From Ignavibacteria bacterium (GTDB taxonomy: Bacteria; Bacteroidota; Ignavibacteria; Tepidaquicellales; Tepidaquicellaceae), in the NCBI GenBank assembly GCA_016716125.1, contig JADJWZ010000036.1, positions 324,708 to 388,707 of the forward strand: DNA of 64,000 nt, written 5' to 3'. The translations under genes were made by a program, and so were the position numbers. A model generated the notes under the pieces. The model was given only the letters and a program-made list of their open reading frames with translations, was not told the origin of the DNA and ran no database searches. Below are positions 1 through 9,881 of the stretch, in pieces. Every line of letters begins with the position of its first letter. The stretch's first letter is position 1.

Positions 1-1183
1 ATTACATTTTCACAGGCAACGACAAACATTCCTCAGTACACTCTTGAAGTAAAAAATTTTAGTTTAATTACACCGGAGAAATTAGTGTTTGATCTTGTAT
101 TCACGCACACTGACGCTGTTCCGCTTCAGTTAGCAGGATGGCATTTCTTCAGAGCTCCTCAGACACTTGGAACATTTCTGCCCGGATTTGGCTCAGAGTC
201 ATCTTTTATGCTTGATTCAAATGCGGGTGTCCCGGCTTCTGATCTGCCGGAAACTTTCAGACCAAGAAACTCTAATGCCGTAGTTGCAAGTAACAGTCCT
301 GGAAATTATGAATTCAGAATAGCAGCAAACTCATTACCGGGTTGTGGAAGCGGATTAAACATTCCTCAGGGAGTTCCAATACTTATTGGAAGATATTTTG
401 AAATCCACAACTCCGATAAATCAAACAGTAAATGTACACACCCGGTCTTTTATAATCAGAGACAGTTGCGAAGCACCTTTTATCAGTTACAAGAACCAAA
501 ATGAATTTTTATAATGAAAACTGCTTCGGTCAGGAATTCACAAGATGCGCAAGTCACAGTGTTGATATCTCAGGAATAAACACTTTGATTGAACTCAAAA
601 TCAAACTTGGAATTGAAGGTCTTTATAATCCCGTTTCAGATGTAAGCTCAAGAAAAGATACAGTCACAGTATATTTAAGAAATGCAGACTCACCCTATCA
701 AATAATTGATTCATCAAAATCTATAATAGACAGTATTTCACATCCGGGAATTTTATCTTTTACAATCGCCCGACCGGGATTTATTATTTATCTGTTAAAA
801 ATAAAAAAATTCTTGAGACCTGGAGTGAAATCGGAGGTACAGTATTAATGTACGGAATAAACAACTATGACTTTACTTCAGCAGCTTCAAAATCATATGG
901 GGATAACATGGTATTAATAGGAAGCAGATATTGCATATATTCCGGAAATGTAAATAATGATCAGATAATTGATTCCGAAGATCTTGCTTTGGTTGATAAT
1001 GATTTGTTTAATTATACCTTTGGAAATGCTGTAACAAATTTGAACGGTGATAATATTGTTGATATTGATGATCTATCAATTTTTGACAGGAATGCTGAAA
1101 ATCTTGTAATCATTCAATGGCCGGGTGCTACAACACAACAGAAAAACAATATATTTATTAAAAATCAATTTGTGTACGAATGA
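1..1183 (+). pseudogene. Secreted dockerin-like protein, copy A1 (5' partial, frameshifted)
   Basis: The frame is open from base 1, so the gene begins upstream of the window; the first residues (ITFSQ) read like the end of a signal peptide. Three consecutive frames (1-504, 501-848, 848-1183) carry pieces of one protein. The N-terminal part is a beta-rich, cohesin-like segment. The last about 60 residues are dockerin-like, with NVNNDQIIDSEDL and NLNGDNIVDIDDL repeats. At least two frameshifts separate the pieces. Secreted binding or scaffolding is inferred from family style only. Frameshifts could be real decay or consensus errors, since the copies are repetitive. Confidence 0.65.
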
Positions 1184-2273
1184 AATTAATTTATAGAATT
1201 TTTTAGCTTTTAATTTTATAATACCGGGAATTATATTTTCTCAGTCCCCTGAATTTAAGTAACTATGAATTTTTTATTTGTCAGTCCTAATATAATAGAA
1301 TTTGATATAAGGATAGAACATACAAATTCACCAACGCCTTTCGAATATTCCAGTGGACAGTATTTTTTAAATTTCAATCCTTTAATTGCAAACGGCGGAA
1401 ATTTGTCATTTAATTATTCAACTGACAGTTCAGACCTTCCTGTAAATATGCGACCCAGAAATCCGCAGATTTCCGGATCCCAATTAAGACTTGCTGCCAA
1501 TATTTTTCGGAAATGGTAATGGATTTATAATGACAAACAATGGAAGTCCAGGAACAAAAATCGCCAGAATGAAACTACAAACTACAGCATCATCATTTGC
1601 CGAAGTTCCATTATTGTTTGAATGGAGAAACCAGTCTCCTGATCCTTTTACAAAAATTTATGCATATATAAATAATCTTAATATTAATGTATCACCAAAC
1701 GCTTTATTTTCAATTGATACCTCAGGTATTCTTTCAACTGTTAACATTAAGGTTGCAGTTGAAGGATTGTACAGAACTATATTAAACAACATTTAAAAAG
1801 AGATAGTATAAAATTGTACTTAAGAAATATTAATTCTCCTTATAATTTAGTTGATTCAGCTATATCTATCTTAGATTCGAATTCTCTACTTAGTAATTTT
1901 GCTTTCAGATATTTACCTGACAGTAATTATTATCTTGTAATGAAATACATCAATTCTCTTGAAACATGGAGCAGGGCTGGAGGAGAAATTATTAATTTGG
2001 GAAGCACAATTTATTATGACTTTACAAATTCTTCATCAAAAGCATACGGAAATAATTTGGTTTTAAAGGGAAGCACATACTGTTTATATAGCGGTGATAT
2101 AGACAAATCCGGGTTTATAGATATTTCAGATATGTCAAAAGTTTATAATGACGGTACAAATTTTAAGGGTGATGTAATTACAGACCTTAACGGTGATAGG
2201 TTTGTAGATATTGATGGATCTTGCTATTGCTGACAACAATGTATTTATTTTTGCAGGAGTTATTAGTCCATAA
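1180..2273 (+). pseudogene. Secreted dockerin-like protein, copy B1 (frameshifted)
   Basis: An ATG at 1180 overlaps the stop of copy A1 and starts a signal peptide (MKLIYRIF...) that is broken by an early TAG from a one-base shift. The body continues in three frames (1265-1519, 1491-1796, 1814-2233). It has the motif IEHTNSP, then a YDFTNSSSKAYGNN segment and dockerin-like repeats (DIDKSGFIDISD, DLNGDRFVDID). One extra G near 2217 shifts the last codons; restoring frame gives a natural end at 2273. It is closest to copy B2, and its C-terminal module resembles that of the intact M23 protein at 32908-34839. Confidence 0.65.
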
Positions 2274-2349
2274 TTCAATTTATTTATTAAAAATTTAATA
2301 TGAAACGTATTTTTGTTTAATTTATTAGCAATTATTAAGCTATGAGAAT

Positions 2350-3144
2350 ATGATAAATATATACCTTATTGTATTATTATTAATTAATTACATTTCACAG
2401 CAACGACAAACATTCCTAGTACACACTTCAGGCAAAACTTTAATTTGATTAACCGGAAAAGTTAGTATTTGATCTGGTTTTCACACAGATGCTATTCGTT
2501 AGTTGGCTGGATGGCAGTTCTTTTCAAGCTCTCGACATTGGAACTTTTCTGGATGGCTCAGCTTTATGCTTGATTCATGGTGTCCGGCTTGATCTTCCTG
2601 AAATTTCAGACCAAGAGCGGAATGTAAGCAAGTAATAAAATTATGAATTCAGACTTGCAGCAAAACCTTACCGGTTAGGTAACGGATTAATGATTGCACA
2701 GGGAGTTCCAGTACTTATCGGAAGATTTTATATGAGATCATCTACCCCGATAAATATTTCAGTTCTAAACGATAACCCATCGGAACTTATTATTTTTCAG
2801 TTAAGAATAGAAAAATTCTTGAGACCTGGAGCCAATTAGGAGGGACTTATTTTATTCACGGAATAAACAATTATGATTTTACTTCTGCAGCTTCAAAAGC
2901 ATATGGAAACAATATGGTATTAATAGGAAGCAGATATTGCATATATACAGGGAATTTTAATAATGATATGATCATAGATGCGGATGATCTTAGTTTACTT
3001 GAAAATGATTTGTATAATTATCAAACAGGAGATGCTCTTACAAATGTAAATGGTGATAACATTGTTGATATTGATGATCTTGCAATTGTTGATAGATGGA
3101 AAACCATACTGAGAGGCGCTTTTAAAGATAGTTTTATTAAATAA
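2350..3144 (+). pseudogene. Secreted dockerin-like protein, copy A2 (heavily deleted)
   Basis: The signal peptide (MINIYLIVLLLINYIS) starts at 2350 and runs into sequence homologous to the first bases of copy A1. Compared with A1 the unit lacks about 300 bp in the middle (A1 about 430-740) and has many 1-10 base deletions over 2400-2650, so no long frame survives there. The C-terminal 76 residues (2914-3144) are intact, with two dockerin-like Ca-binding loops (NFNNDMIIDADD, NVNGDNIVDIDD). It is almost certainly nonfunctional as drawn, either by decay or because repeat reads were badly polished. Confidence 0.6.
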
Positions 3145-3168
3145 ATATTCAATTAAAGGAGACAATAA

Positions 3169-4239
3169 ATGATACACTTTTACAAAATCCTGTTTGTAAT
3201 TTTCAGTATAATTCCGTCAATTTTATTTTCTCAAATACCGGAATATAATTTAACTGCAAAAAATTTTTCTAAACCGTTACCGAATGTTCTTCAATTTGAT
3301 GTATATATAGAACATACAAATTCACCAACAGCATTCGAATATTCCGGAGGTCAGTATTTTTTAACTTCAATCCGTTGATGCAACGGAGGAACTATTATTC
3401 ATATGCAGGAGACACTCTGAACTGCCTTTAATTTTACGTCCCAGAATCCTAGATTCGGGAAATCAGTTAAGGTTAGCAAGTAACAGTTTCCGGAGCCGGA
3501 AACGGATATAATGACAAACAAGGATCCAGGAACAAGAATTGTAGGTATGAAAATTACAACTACCCTAACATTAAAAGCCCTATTAAATTTTCAGTGGAGA
3601 ATGCACTTCCGGATCCTTTTACAAAATTTATGCATATGTCGGAAATGTAAATACAAATGTAACATCAAACGGCATTCAATTGATTCTTCCGAATCATCTT
3701 AACTTTAATGTAAAGGTTGCAATAGACGGTTTGATTGAACTGCTTTTAACCATCAAGAAAGATACCTTACTGTATATCTTGCAGATCAGTGTCTCCATTT
3801 AACTTTATTGACATCTACAAGTTATAGACTCATTACATTAAGCGCTGTTACTTTCAGAAATACGTTAACGGAACGTACTATATTGTACTAAAACACCATA
3901 ATTCTTTAGAAACCTGGAGTAAAGCCGGAGGAGAATATTTCGAAGTCGGAAACATTTATAACTATGATTTTACTTCTTCTCCATCAATGGCTTATGGAAA
4001 TAATCTTGTTTTAAAAGGATCAGTCTATTGTATATATAGCGGAGATGTTAATCAGGATTATATTATAGATATCTCAGATTTAAGTGATGTTGATAACGAT
4101 GTTTTTATTTTTGCATCAGGATATAAAGCAACTGATTTTAATGGAGATTATATAGTAGAGCAGAGATATGTCAATAATAGATAATAACAGGAATAAATTT
4201 ATAAGAAACCCTATTTTGGAGATTAATAATTTATTTTAA
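3169..4239 (+). pseudogene. Secreted dockerin-like protein, copy B2 (frameshifted)
   Basis: A good ribosome binding site (AAAGGAGACAATAAATG) sets the start at 3169. A clean signal peptide follows (FVIFSIIPSILFSQ), then the B-type body with IEHTNSPTAFEYSGGQYF. Several frameshifts break it after residue 66. The dockerin-like part is readable at 3987-4184 (DVNQDYIIDISD, DFNGDYIV). A shift near 4155 creates an early stop; in the restored frame the protein ends at 4239. It has the best conserved translation start in the array, suggesting a parent gene was expressed. Confidence 0.65.
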
Positions 4240-4306
4240 ATCCGAAATCAACTCACTCATAAAAAAAACAAATAAAACAAAGTCATAGACAAAGTCTGGC
4301 TCGTGA

Positions 4307-5002
4307 TTATAAGAGCAGAAGCACCGCTATAAATTTTAAAACAGTCTTAAATTTATTCCCTCCGAAAAAAAACCAGCAAAAGGCATATCCGAAATAAATT
4401 ATCCAGAGCAAATAATAAATACCAATGCCTATCGTCCAGTTTGACTTTGTAAAGTAAATCAACGGCGTCAGGGCTATGTAGAATACAGTTCTCTCCGCCG
4501 CTATAAACGTTTGAAATATAAGATTCTCAGCATAGTTATAACCGGACTTTCTGAAAATCAATCTTGAATATGCAGCAGCAACAGGTACGCTGATAAACAG
4601 GATAATATTGAAATATTTATAAATAAAATTATTGAAAAGTAAGAAGAATCTTTGTTGTTCGGTAATGTCTTTGATCAGATCAGGATTAATATTCGGACCG
4701 AACAGCGTATACTTAACTGCAAGAAATGTAGCCGCTGCAATTGCGAGTATGAGGAATTGAAAAGGATTGAAATATTTCTTTCTTTTGCCGTCAAGATATT
4801 CCCGTACAACCGTTCCCGGACGGATCAAAAGTTCTTTTATCAGGAAAAATATTCCCGAGTCAAGATGTGTAAATGAATGAAAAAAATTATGTGTGATCTC
4901 ACGGAGAGTTGCTCTGCCGTGAATTTTTTTCTGTCCGCAATTACTGCAGAAGCTGCCTGTGAATTCGCTTCCGCAATTTTTACAGACAACGGACTGATTC
5001 AA
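4307..5002 (-). CDS. DUF3667 zinc-ribbon membrane protein
   Basis: A 231-residue protein with an N-terminal zinc ribbon of four cysteines (Cys7, Cys10, Cys19, Cys22 in CKNCG...CSNCG), followed by a conserved region (FFHSFTHLDSGIFFLIKELLIRPG, read in two parts) and several hydrophobic segments between about residues 80 and 231. This order is that of DUF3667 proteins, which are common in Bacteroidota and have no known function. It probably sits in the inner membrane with the ribbon in the cytoplasm. It stands alone; the gene upstream on the same strand ends with its own terminator. The family call is fairly firm, the function unknown. Confidence 0.8.
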   Translation of the reverse strand: MNQSVVCKNCGSEFTGSFCSNCGQKKIHGRATLREITHNFFHSFTHLDSGIFFLIKELLIRPGTVVREYLDGKRKKYFNPFQFLILAIAAATFLAVKYTLFGPNINPDLIKDITEQQRFFLLFNNFIYKYFNIILFISVPVAAAYSRLIFRKSGYNYAENLIFQTFIAAERTVFYIALTPLIYFTKSNWTIGIGIYYLLWIIYFGYAFCWFFFGGNKFKTVLKFIAVLLLL

Positions 5003-5021
5003 TTCAAATTAATATTAATAA

Positions 5022-5055
5022 AAAAGAGAGTCCGAAAATTAACGAACTCTCTTTT
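5022..5055 (-). terminator. Rho-independent terminator after the DUF4397 gene
   Basis: A 10-bp perfect inverted repeat (AAAAGAGAGT at 5022-5031 and ACTCTCTTTT at 5046-5055) with a 14-base loop. Read on the minus strand it ends in a T-rich run and lies 15 bases past the stop of the 5070 gene. Confidence 0.7.
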
Positions 5056-5069
5056 GAAATAAATTAAAA

Positions 5070-5537
5070 TTACTGATTCTGATATGTTGCTAATCCAAGA
5101 GCTTGGACTCCTGTTCCTCCCGGAACGCCTTTTGCAATGATAGTATATATTCTTCCGGCTACAAGATCCTGATCTATAAGAGTGGCAAGAGTATTACTTG
5201 TTCCCGCCTGATTCATAAAAAGATCATAAACTCCTCCAACAATAGGTCTGAAATCAGCGACCTGACCGTAAGTATAAAATGGAAACCAGGGAGTTGTTTT
5301 ATTTACAGCGCCTATATCTAACGCTGCCGTTCCCGGAGCCAGATGAATAAATCTTACTGACGCGTTTGTGCTGCCAGGTGATGACAGATTATCGGTAGTA
5401 ATCAAAGGAATAACATTTCCCAGGTTTTCATAAACAAAGACAGAATAATAATTGTTTTCCGAAAGGAAAATAGTTGTATCTATAACAGTCGTACTTCCTG
5501 CAATTATTTTAAGTCTTATTAAAAATGTGTTTTTAAT
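5070..5537 (-). pseudogene. 5'-truncated DUF4397 protein
   Basis: The recognisable part (VRFIHLAPGTAALDIGAVN, then GGVYDLFMNQAGT, then YTIIAKG) is a DUF4397 beta-sandwich domain, usually found in exported lipoproteins or surface proteins. A TTG at 5405 could start a 111-residue product. However, the same frame stays open up to about 5537 and encodes more family-like sequence (STTVIDTTIFLSENNYYSVF), so the domain clearly begins earlier. A TGA at 5544-5546 and the end of the upstream glycosyltransferase gene stop it there. No signal peptide remains. This is a 3' remnant of a longer gene joined directly to the stop of its neighbour. Confidence 0.6.
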
Positions 5538-6540
5538 TGATATTCATGATGACTTCGCTGATCTCAATGCCGTTCTCAAAATTACATATTTCCTTATCAC
5601 TGCTGCAGTTCAATTCACATTTCTCTTCACTTACTTCTAAATTAACAGCATTATTTCCGAGCGCCCCCCAGTGTTTTGCACAGTTCATAGGTCTGTGACA
5701 ATACAATCCGATAGTTTTAATATTAAGCGCTGACGCCAGATGCAGGGGTCCCGTGGAAGGGGCAATCAGCAAGTCAGTGTTTGCAATAATTTTTATTAAA
5801 TCTCTTAATCTATGAATTGACTTATCTGCGAAAAATATTTTATCATATTTCATTTCGATAATTTTATCCCGAAAGGCTTTAGTCATTTCTTTTGCGGATA
5901 GAATTATTTCCGTTTCAGGTTTGATACTGATTATATTTTTTAAAAGAAGTAAATATTTTTCTTCACTCCAGTTCCTTGATGAATTTCCCGAGCCGGTATG
6001 AACTATAATTTTTTCACTGTCCGGCTTGCAACCGATATCTTTCAGAATAACTTCGCCTTCAGCGATTTCTTCATCACTTAAGAATATTTCAGGGGTAAGA
6101 TCGTCCGTAACTACTCCGAGTTTTCTTGCAAGATCCATGCAGTAGTCAGCTTCATGCCTTAGAGGAATGTATTTATTTCTCGAAACGCTTTTCATGAATG
6201 TGATCACTTCATAAAGCTTTCTTCCGACACCGATGCGCTTTCCTACTCCGGCAAGGAACATCTGATAAGCAGCCCGCTCTGTAGGCATCATAAGAAGTCC
6301 GTCTGTGAATTTAAATGATCTAAGCTCTTTCACAACTTTTCCGAAAGTATCTTTCTTCATATTGTCCTTTATTATTACATCAAGATGAGGATTTCCGATC
6401 AGAATATCCGATGAGTTCTCATTAGTCATAGCTCCGATAAATGAATCGGGAAATTTCTTTCGTAATTCTCTGATCACAGGAGTTATCATTACCACATCCC
6501 CGACTTTGTCTGTTCGAACTACAAGTATCCTTTTCTGCAT
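5533..6540 (-). CDS. Glycosyltransferase family 9 (heptosyltransferase-like)
   Basis: 335 residues, full length for ADP-heptose:LPS heptosyltransferase relatives (GT9, GT-B fold). The N-terminus ILVVRTDKVGDVVMITPVIREL is the family hallmark (given here in two pieces, ILVVRTDKVGDV and VMITPVIREL). The sugar-nucleotide part includes IIVHTGSGNSSRNW near residues 195-208 and LLIAPSTGPLHLASAL near 265-280. It would act on the cytoplasmic side of the inner membrane, adding a sugar to lipopolysaccharide core or a similar glycan. The donor sugar cannot be told from sequence. A cysteine-rich tail (CELNCSSDKEIC) is present. No other LPS genes lie nearby. Confidence 0.88.
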   Translation of the reverse strand: MQKRILVVRTDKVGDVVMITPVIRELRKKFPDSFIGAMTNENSSDILIGNPHLDVIIKDNMKKDTFGKVVKELRSFKFTDGLLMMPTERAAYQMFLAGVGKRIGVGRKLYEVITFMKSVSRNKYIPLRHEADYCMDLARKLGVVTDDLTPEIFLSDEEIAEGEVILKDIGCKPDSEKIIVHTGSGNSSRNWSEEKYLLLLKNIISIKPETEIILSAKEMTKAFRDKIIEMKYDKIFFADKSIHRLRDLIKIIANTDLLIAPSTGPLHLASALNIKTIGLYCHRPMNCAKHWGALGNNAVNLEVSEEKCELNCSSDKEICNFENGIEISEVIMNIN

Positions 6541-7036
6541 TTGTTAAATTAATCAATCTCATCAGAAATTTATAAATAAAAACTCAGTATTGTTTTATTC
6601 TCGTTTACTTTAGTATTAATCAAAATGCATTAATATTGAGATAATCACTTTTCACACATTGTTATCTAAAACGTTTTCGAAAATAAAAATATATGTGTGA
6701 TTTTTCATAAATTTAAAGTTTTCTAAAAAATAATTAGTATACCGCCTTTGAAAATTGCCGAAAGATTCAAAGTTCATAAATTTCTTGTCTGTCAGTACTC
6801 GGGATGCGCAATTTTGAGTTGAAATTTTATAGCATTGTGAGTTGAAGTTTTCGAGTTCTGGAAGATTTCTTTCTTTTGATCTCTCAAAAGAAAGAAAGTA
6901 AAGAGCAGCTCATCTCTAATTTAAATACCTAATGTTTTGGACAGATGTGCTTTTCACAATTGGTGAATATTAACATTTGACTTTACAGGTCAGCATAAAT
7001 AATTTGTACCGGTATTAATTAAAGGAGAAGATCACC
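6541..7036. other. Intergenic region with one strong hairpin
   Basis: No credible coding frame. The region separates a minus-strand and a plus-strand gene, so both promoters should lie here. The only clear structure is the hairpin at 6866-6897. The plus-strand gene start at 7037 has a good ribosome binding site (AAAGGAGAAGATCACC). Confidence 0.6.
6866..6897. repeat. 14-bp perfect inverted repeat (REP-like hairpin)
   Basis: TTTCTTTCTTTTGA at 6866-6879 pairs with TCAAAAGAAAGAAA at 6884-6897 around a 4-base TCTC loop. It is not adjacent to a stop codon on either strand, so it is not an obvious terminator. It may be an interspersed hairpin repeat or a bidirectional structural element. Confidence 0.55.
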
Positions 7037-9218
7037 ATGAATAGAGTATTAGAAATTATGAATTCTGTTTTCTGCGTTGTCCAATCAGCTGTACTATTTA
7101 TATTGCTGTTAAGTGTTACCATTTTTTCACAAAGCGCATGGCAATGGCAGCATCCTCTGCCGGCAGGCAACACATTAAACTCAGTAGATTTTATTAATGA
7201 GAATACCGGATTTGCTGCCGGTGACTTAGGCTGTATTTTAAAAACGACTGACGGAGGAAAGAACTGGAAAGAACTTTCTTCAGGTACGGTTAATAACATT
7301 CACAAAATAAAATTTATAAATTCCGGTAACGGTATCTGCGCCGGTAAAAACGGTTTACTGATGCGAACTAAAGACGGCGGTATTAACTGGGAAACCGTGA
7401 CCGGTCTATCGCTGCCGGATATTCATGACATTGATATTGCAGGTAATACTTTTTTTTATCTGCGGATTAAACGGAATTATAATGAAGAGCGCTGACGGCG
7501 GTATTACCTGGACCAGCATAAATTCACAAAGCGGTCTACCGTTGTTTTGCATAAGCTTTCTTGATGAAGTCACAGGCGTATGCGGCGGTTACAATATTAT
7601 TTTAAAAACAACAGACGGCGGGATCAGCTGGAATGCACTGAATGCAGGCTTATTGCCCGCGACTCAGATCACCGGAATTAAATATACAGACAGCAATAAA
7701 ATTTATGCCGCGGGAAATTCCCAATCGGGAGATTTTTATTATTCAAATGACGACGGAGATAACTGGCAGAGAAATTCTCTCGGACTTCAGTATCTCTTCG
7801 GAGGCAGCGTTGATCTTGTTAGAGCAATGGGTTTCAGAGATGCAGACAACGGATGCATTGTTACAGACCTTGGAACTATTCTAAAGACTTCTGACGGAGG
7901 CAGTCACTGGAATACAGACTCTTCACAGAGATTTAGTTATTTGAAAACGGAAATATTTAAAGATGTTTTTTATAATGATATTCAGAATGGTTTTTTTTCA
8001 GGAAGTGGAGGCAGAGTTTTAAAATTGCCGGACTGCAGAGAAGAATTAATTACTCTTACAGGAAATAATAAAAATTTTTATGACAGCTTTGCTGCAGAAA
8101 ACGGTGATGTCTACTGTACAGGTGACAGCGGTGTAATATTGAGAAAGAAGGCCGTATCACCGGAATGGGAAAATATTTTTATCGCAAAGGATATTATTTT
8201 AAAGAGCATTACATTTTCAGATCCTTTCACAGGATTTGTTTGTAGTAATAAAGGAAGGATATTCCGGACTTTAGACGGAGAAGATAAATGGATAGAATTT
8301 TTTCCCGGAATTAAAAGCATAATTGTTAATAAGATTTTTTTCAAAGATAAATACAACGGATTCATAACCGGCGGGATTGAGAATTCGGGTAAGGGAATCA
8401 TTTACAATACTTCTGACGGAGGAATAAACTGGAAATTAAATTTCCAAAACGCGGGCGAAGGAATTTTTTATGATATTTATTTTACAGATTATATGACAGG
8501 ATTTGCTGTTGGCGGTAACGGAAGTATAGCATCTACTATTGACGGCGGAGTAAGCTGGAGTTTAAACAAACTGACTCCTTATGATTTTAATTCGATAAAT
8601 TTTAACGGGATAGGAACGGGAATAATCTCGGGAGAAAACGGTGTGATATACAGAACTTCAGACGGCGGGAAAAGCTGGCAGTTCATCAGCCCTGCTCAAT
8701 ATAAAAATCTTAATTCAGTTTTATTCACAGATGATCTGAATATAATATCCGCCGGTGATAACGGAGCCATGATCCATTCCTCAGATGCAGGCGTTAGCTG
8801 GCAAAAAATAAATTCCATTACAAATAACAATTTACTGTCTTTAACTTCTGACGTAAATGGAATTTATGCATTTGGCGAAAATGGAAGTATCATATATTCA
8901 ATTAAAGATAAAAACCGTAATACTGCTGTTACTAATAAAAATGTATTTGATATAAGCAATATTTCATCACTAACAAATTATCCTAATCCTTTTAATCCGG
9001 TCACACGAATTAGTTTTTCAATTCCCGAACGCGGTTTCGTAAATATAAAAATTTATGACATATTAGGGAAAGAGGTCAGAACTCTTCTGAACGAAATGAG
9101 ACAGGCAGGTAATTATCACGTTGAGTTCAACGGCGGCAATCTGGCCGGAGGTATTTACATCTGCAGAATGGAATTCAATAATACTTCAAGTATAAAACGT
9201 TTAATACTTTTAAAATAA
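7037..9218 (+). CDS. Ycf48-like repeat protein with type IX sorting domain (frameshift at T8)
   Basis: One protein of about 727 residues split into two frames (7037-7495 and 7425-9218). A signal peptide (LLLSVTIFSQSAW) leads into about eleven repeats of the type GxxxGxxGxIxKTTDGGxxW, the photosystem II assembly factor Ycf48/BNR beta-propeller motif. The last about 80 residues (YPNPFNPVTRISFS, IYDILGKEVRTLL, FNGGNLAGGIYICRM) form a type IX secretion C-terminal sorting domain. The product is therefore expected at the cell surface or outside. A run of eight T at 7450-7457 breaks the frame; with seven the repeat reads through (NTFFICGLNG). Sequencing error, phase variation or a real mutation are all possible. 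Confidence 0.8.
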
Positions 9219-9231
9219 ATATTTATTATTC

Positions 9232-9864
9232 TTATTTTATAAGTCCGAGACCTTCAAGAGCAGATGCGTCACCGGGACTAAGCATAAGAACTTTATTAAA
9301 TAATATTTTTGCTTCCCTGTAAAATCCGAGCTGATAATTTGACCAGGCAAACATTAGCAGCGCATCATATCCAAAGGGATAAAGATTCACAACTTTTTCA
9401 AACAGTGAGTTGGCTTTGGAAAAATCCTGTCTATAGTAATAAATATTTCCGAGCTGATAATTAACAAAAGTATTCTGCGGATCCTGCAGAAGTATTTTAT
9501 CATAATTTTCAATTACTTTGTCCCAGAGGTCTGCAGCAGAAGCCGGAAGGTTATAACCCAGTTTAGCTTCAATGGAATACGGCATCAGATCAATTGCTTT
9601 CTGATAATAATTCATTGACTCATTATAATTTGCCGCTTTATAATAAAGCCAGCCGAGTCTTAAGTTCATTTCATAAGAATCAGCAACATAAACTTCCTGA
9701 ATATCTTTTACCGCCTGAGTATAATCCAAAATCGTCTCGCTCTTCAGACTTTTAGAAAATGCTTCAATAACCGGATCACTTTGTGAGTATAACGAATTTG
9801 CATTAATAAGAAACGCTGCAGACAGGATAAAACAAATTTTATAGAATCTTGTGATAGTCTTCAT
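9232..9864 (-). CDS. Exported TPR protein, last gene of the RRE/decarboxylase operon
   Basis: 210 residues with a signal peptide (FILSAAFLINANSLYSQS) and at least three tetratricopeptide repeats (LRLGWLYYKAANYNESMNYY, YQLGNIYYYRQDFSKANSLF, MFAWSNYQLGFYREAKILF). It is a periplasmic protein-protein interaction module. It starts 17 bases after the barrel gene ends, so it is likely co-transcribed. TPR plus barrel pairs are common in envelope export or assembly systems, but no specific role can be read from sequence. Confidence 0.75.
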   Translation of the reverse strand: MKTITRFYKICFILSAAFLINANSLYSQSDPVIEAFSKSLKSETILDYTQAVKDIQEVYVADSYEMNLRLGWLYYKAANYNESMNYYQKAIDLMPYSIEAKLGYNLPASAADLWDKVIENYDKILLQDPQNTFVNYQLGNIYYYRQDFSKANSLFEKVVNLYPFGYDALLMFAWSNYQLGFYREAKILFNKVLMLSPGDASALEGLGLIK

Positions 9865-9881
9865 ACTATTATAATTAATAA

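Larger units (their letters stand above)
1..4239 (+). repeat. A-B-A-B tandem array of four degenerate dockerin-type genes
   Basis: Four gene-sized units follow each other on the plus strand. Units 1 and 3 share one N-terminal sequence type and units 2 and 4 another. All four end in the same Ca-binding, dockerin-like segment with D-x-N/D-x-D-x-x-I-D repeats. The period of an A+B pair is about 2.39 kb: the signal-peptide end at position 1 recurs near 2389. This points to duplication of a two-gene block. Every unit carries internal frameshifts. No transposase or terminal inverted repeat is seen. Confidence 0.8.

Noticed and set aside
1..4239. CRISPR array or insertion sequence
   Set aside because: Units are about 1 kb protein-coding copies with no short direct repeats and spacers, no transposase and no terminal inverted repeats.
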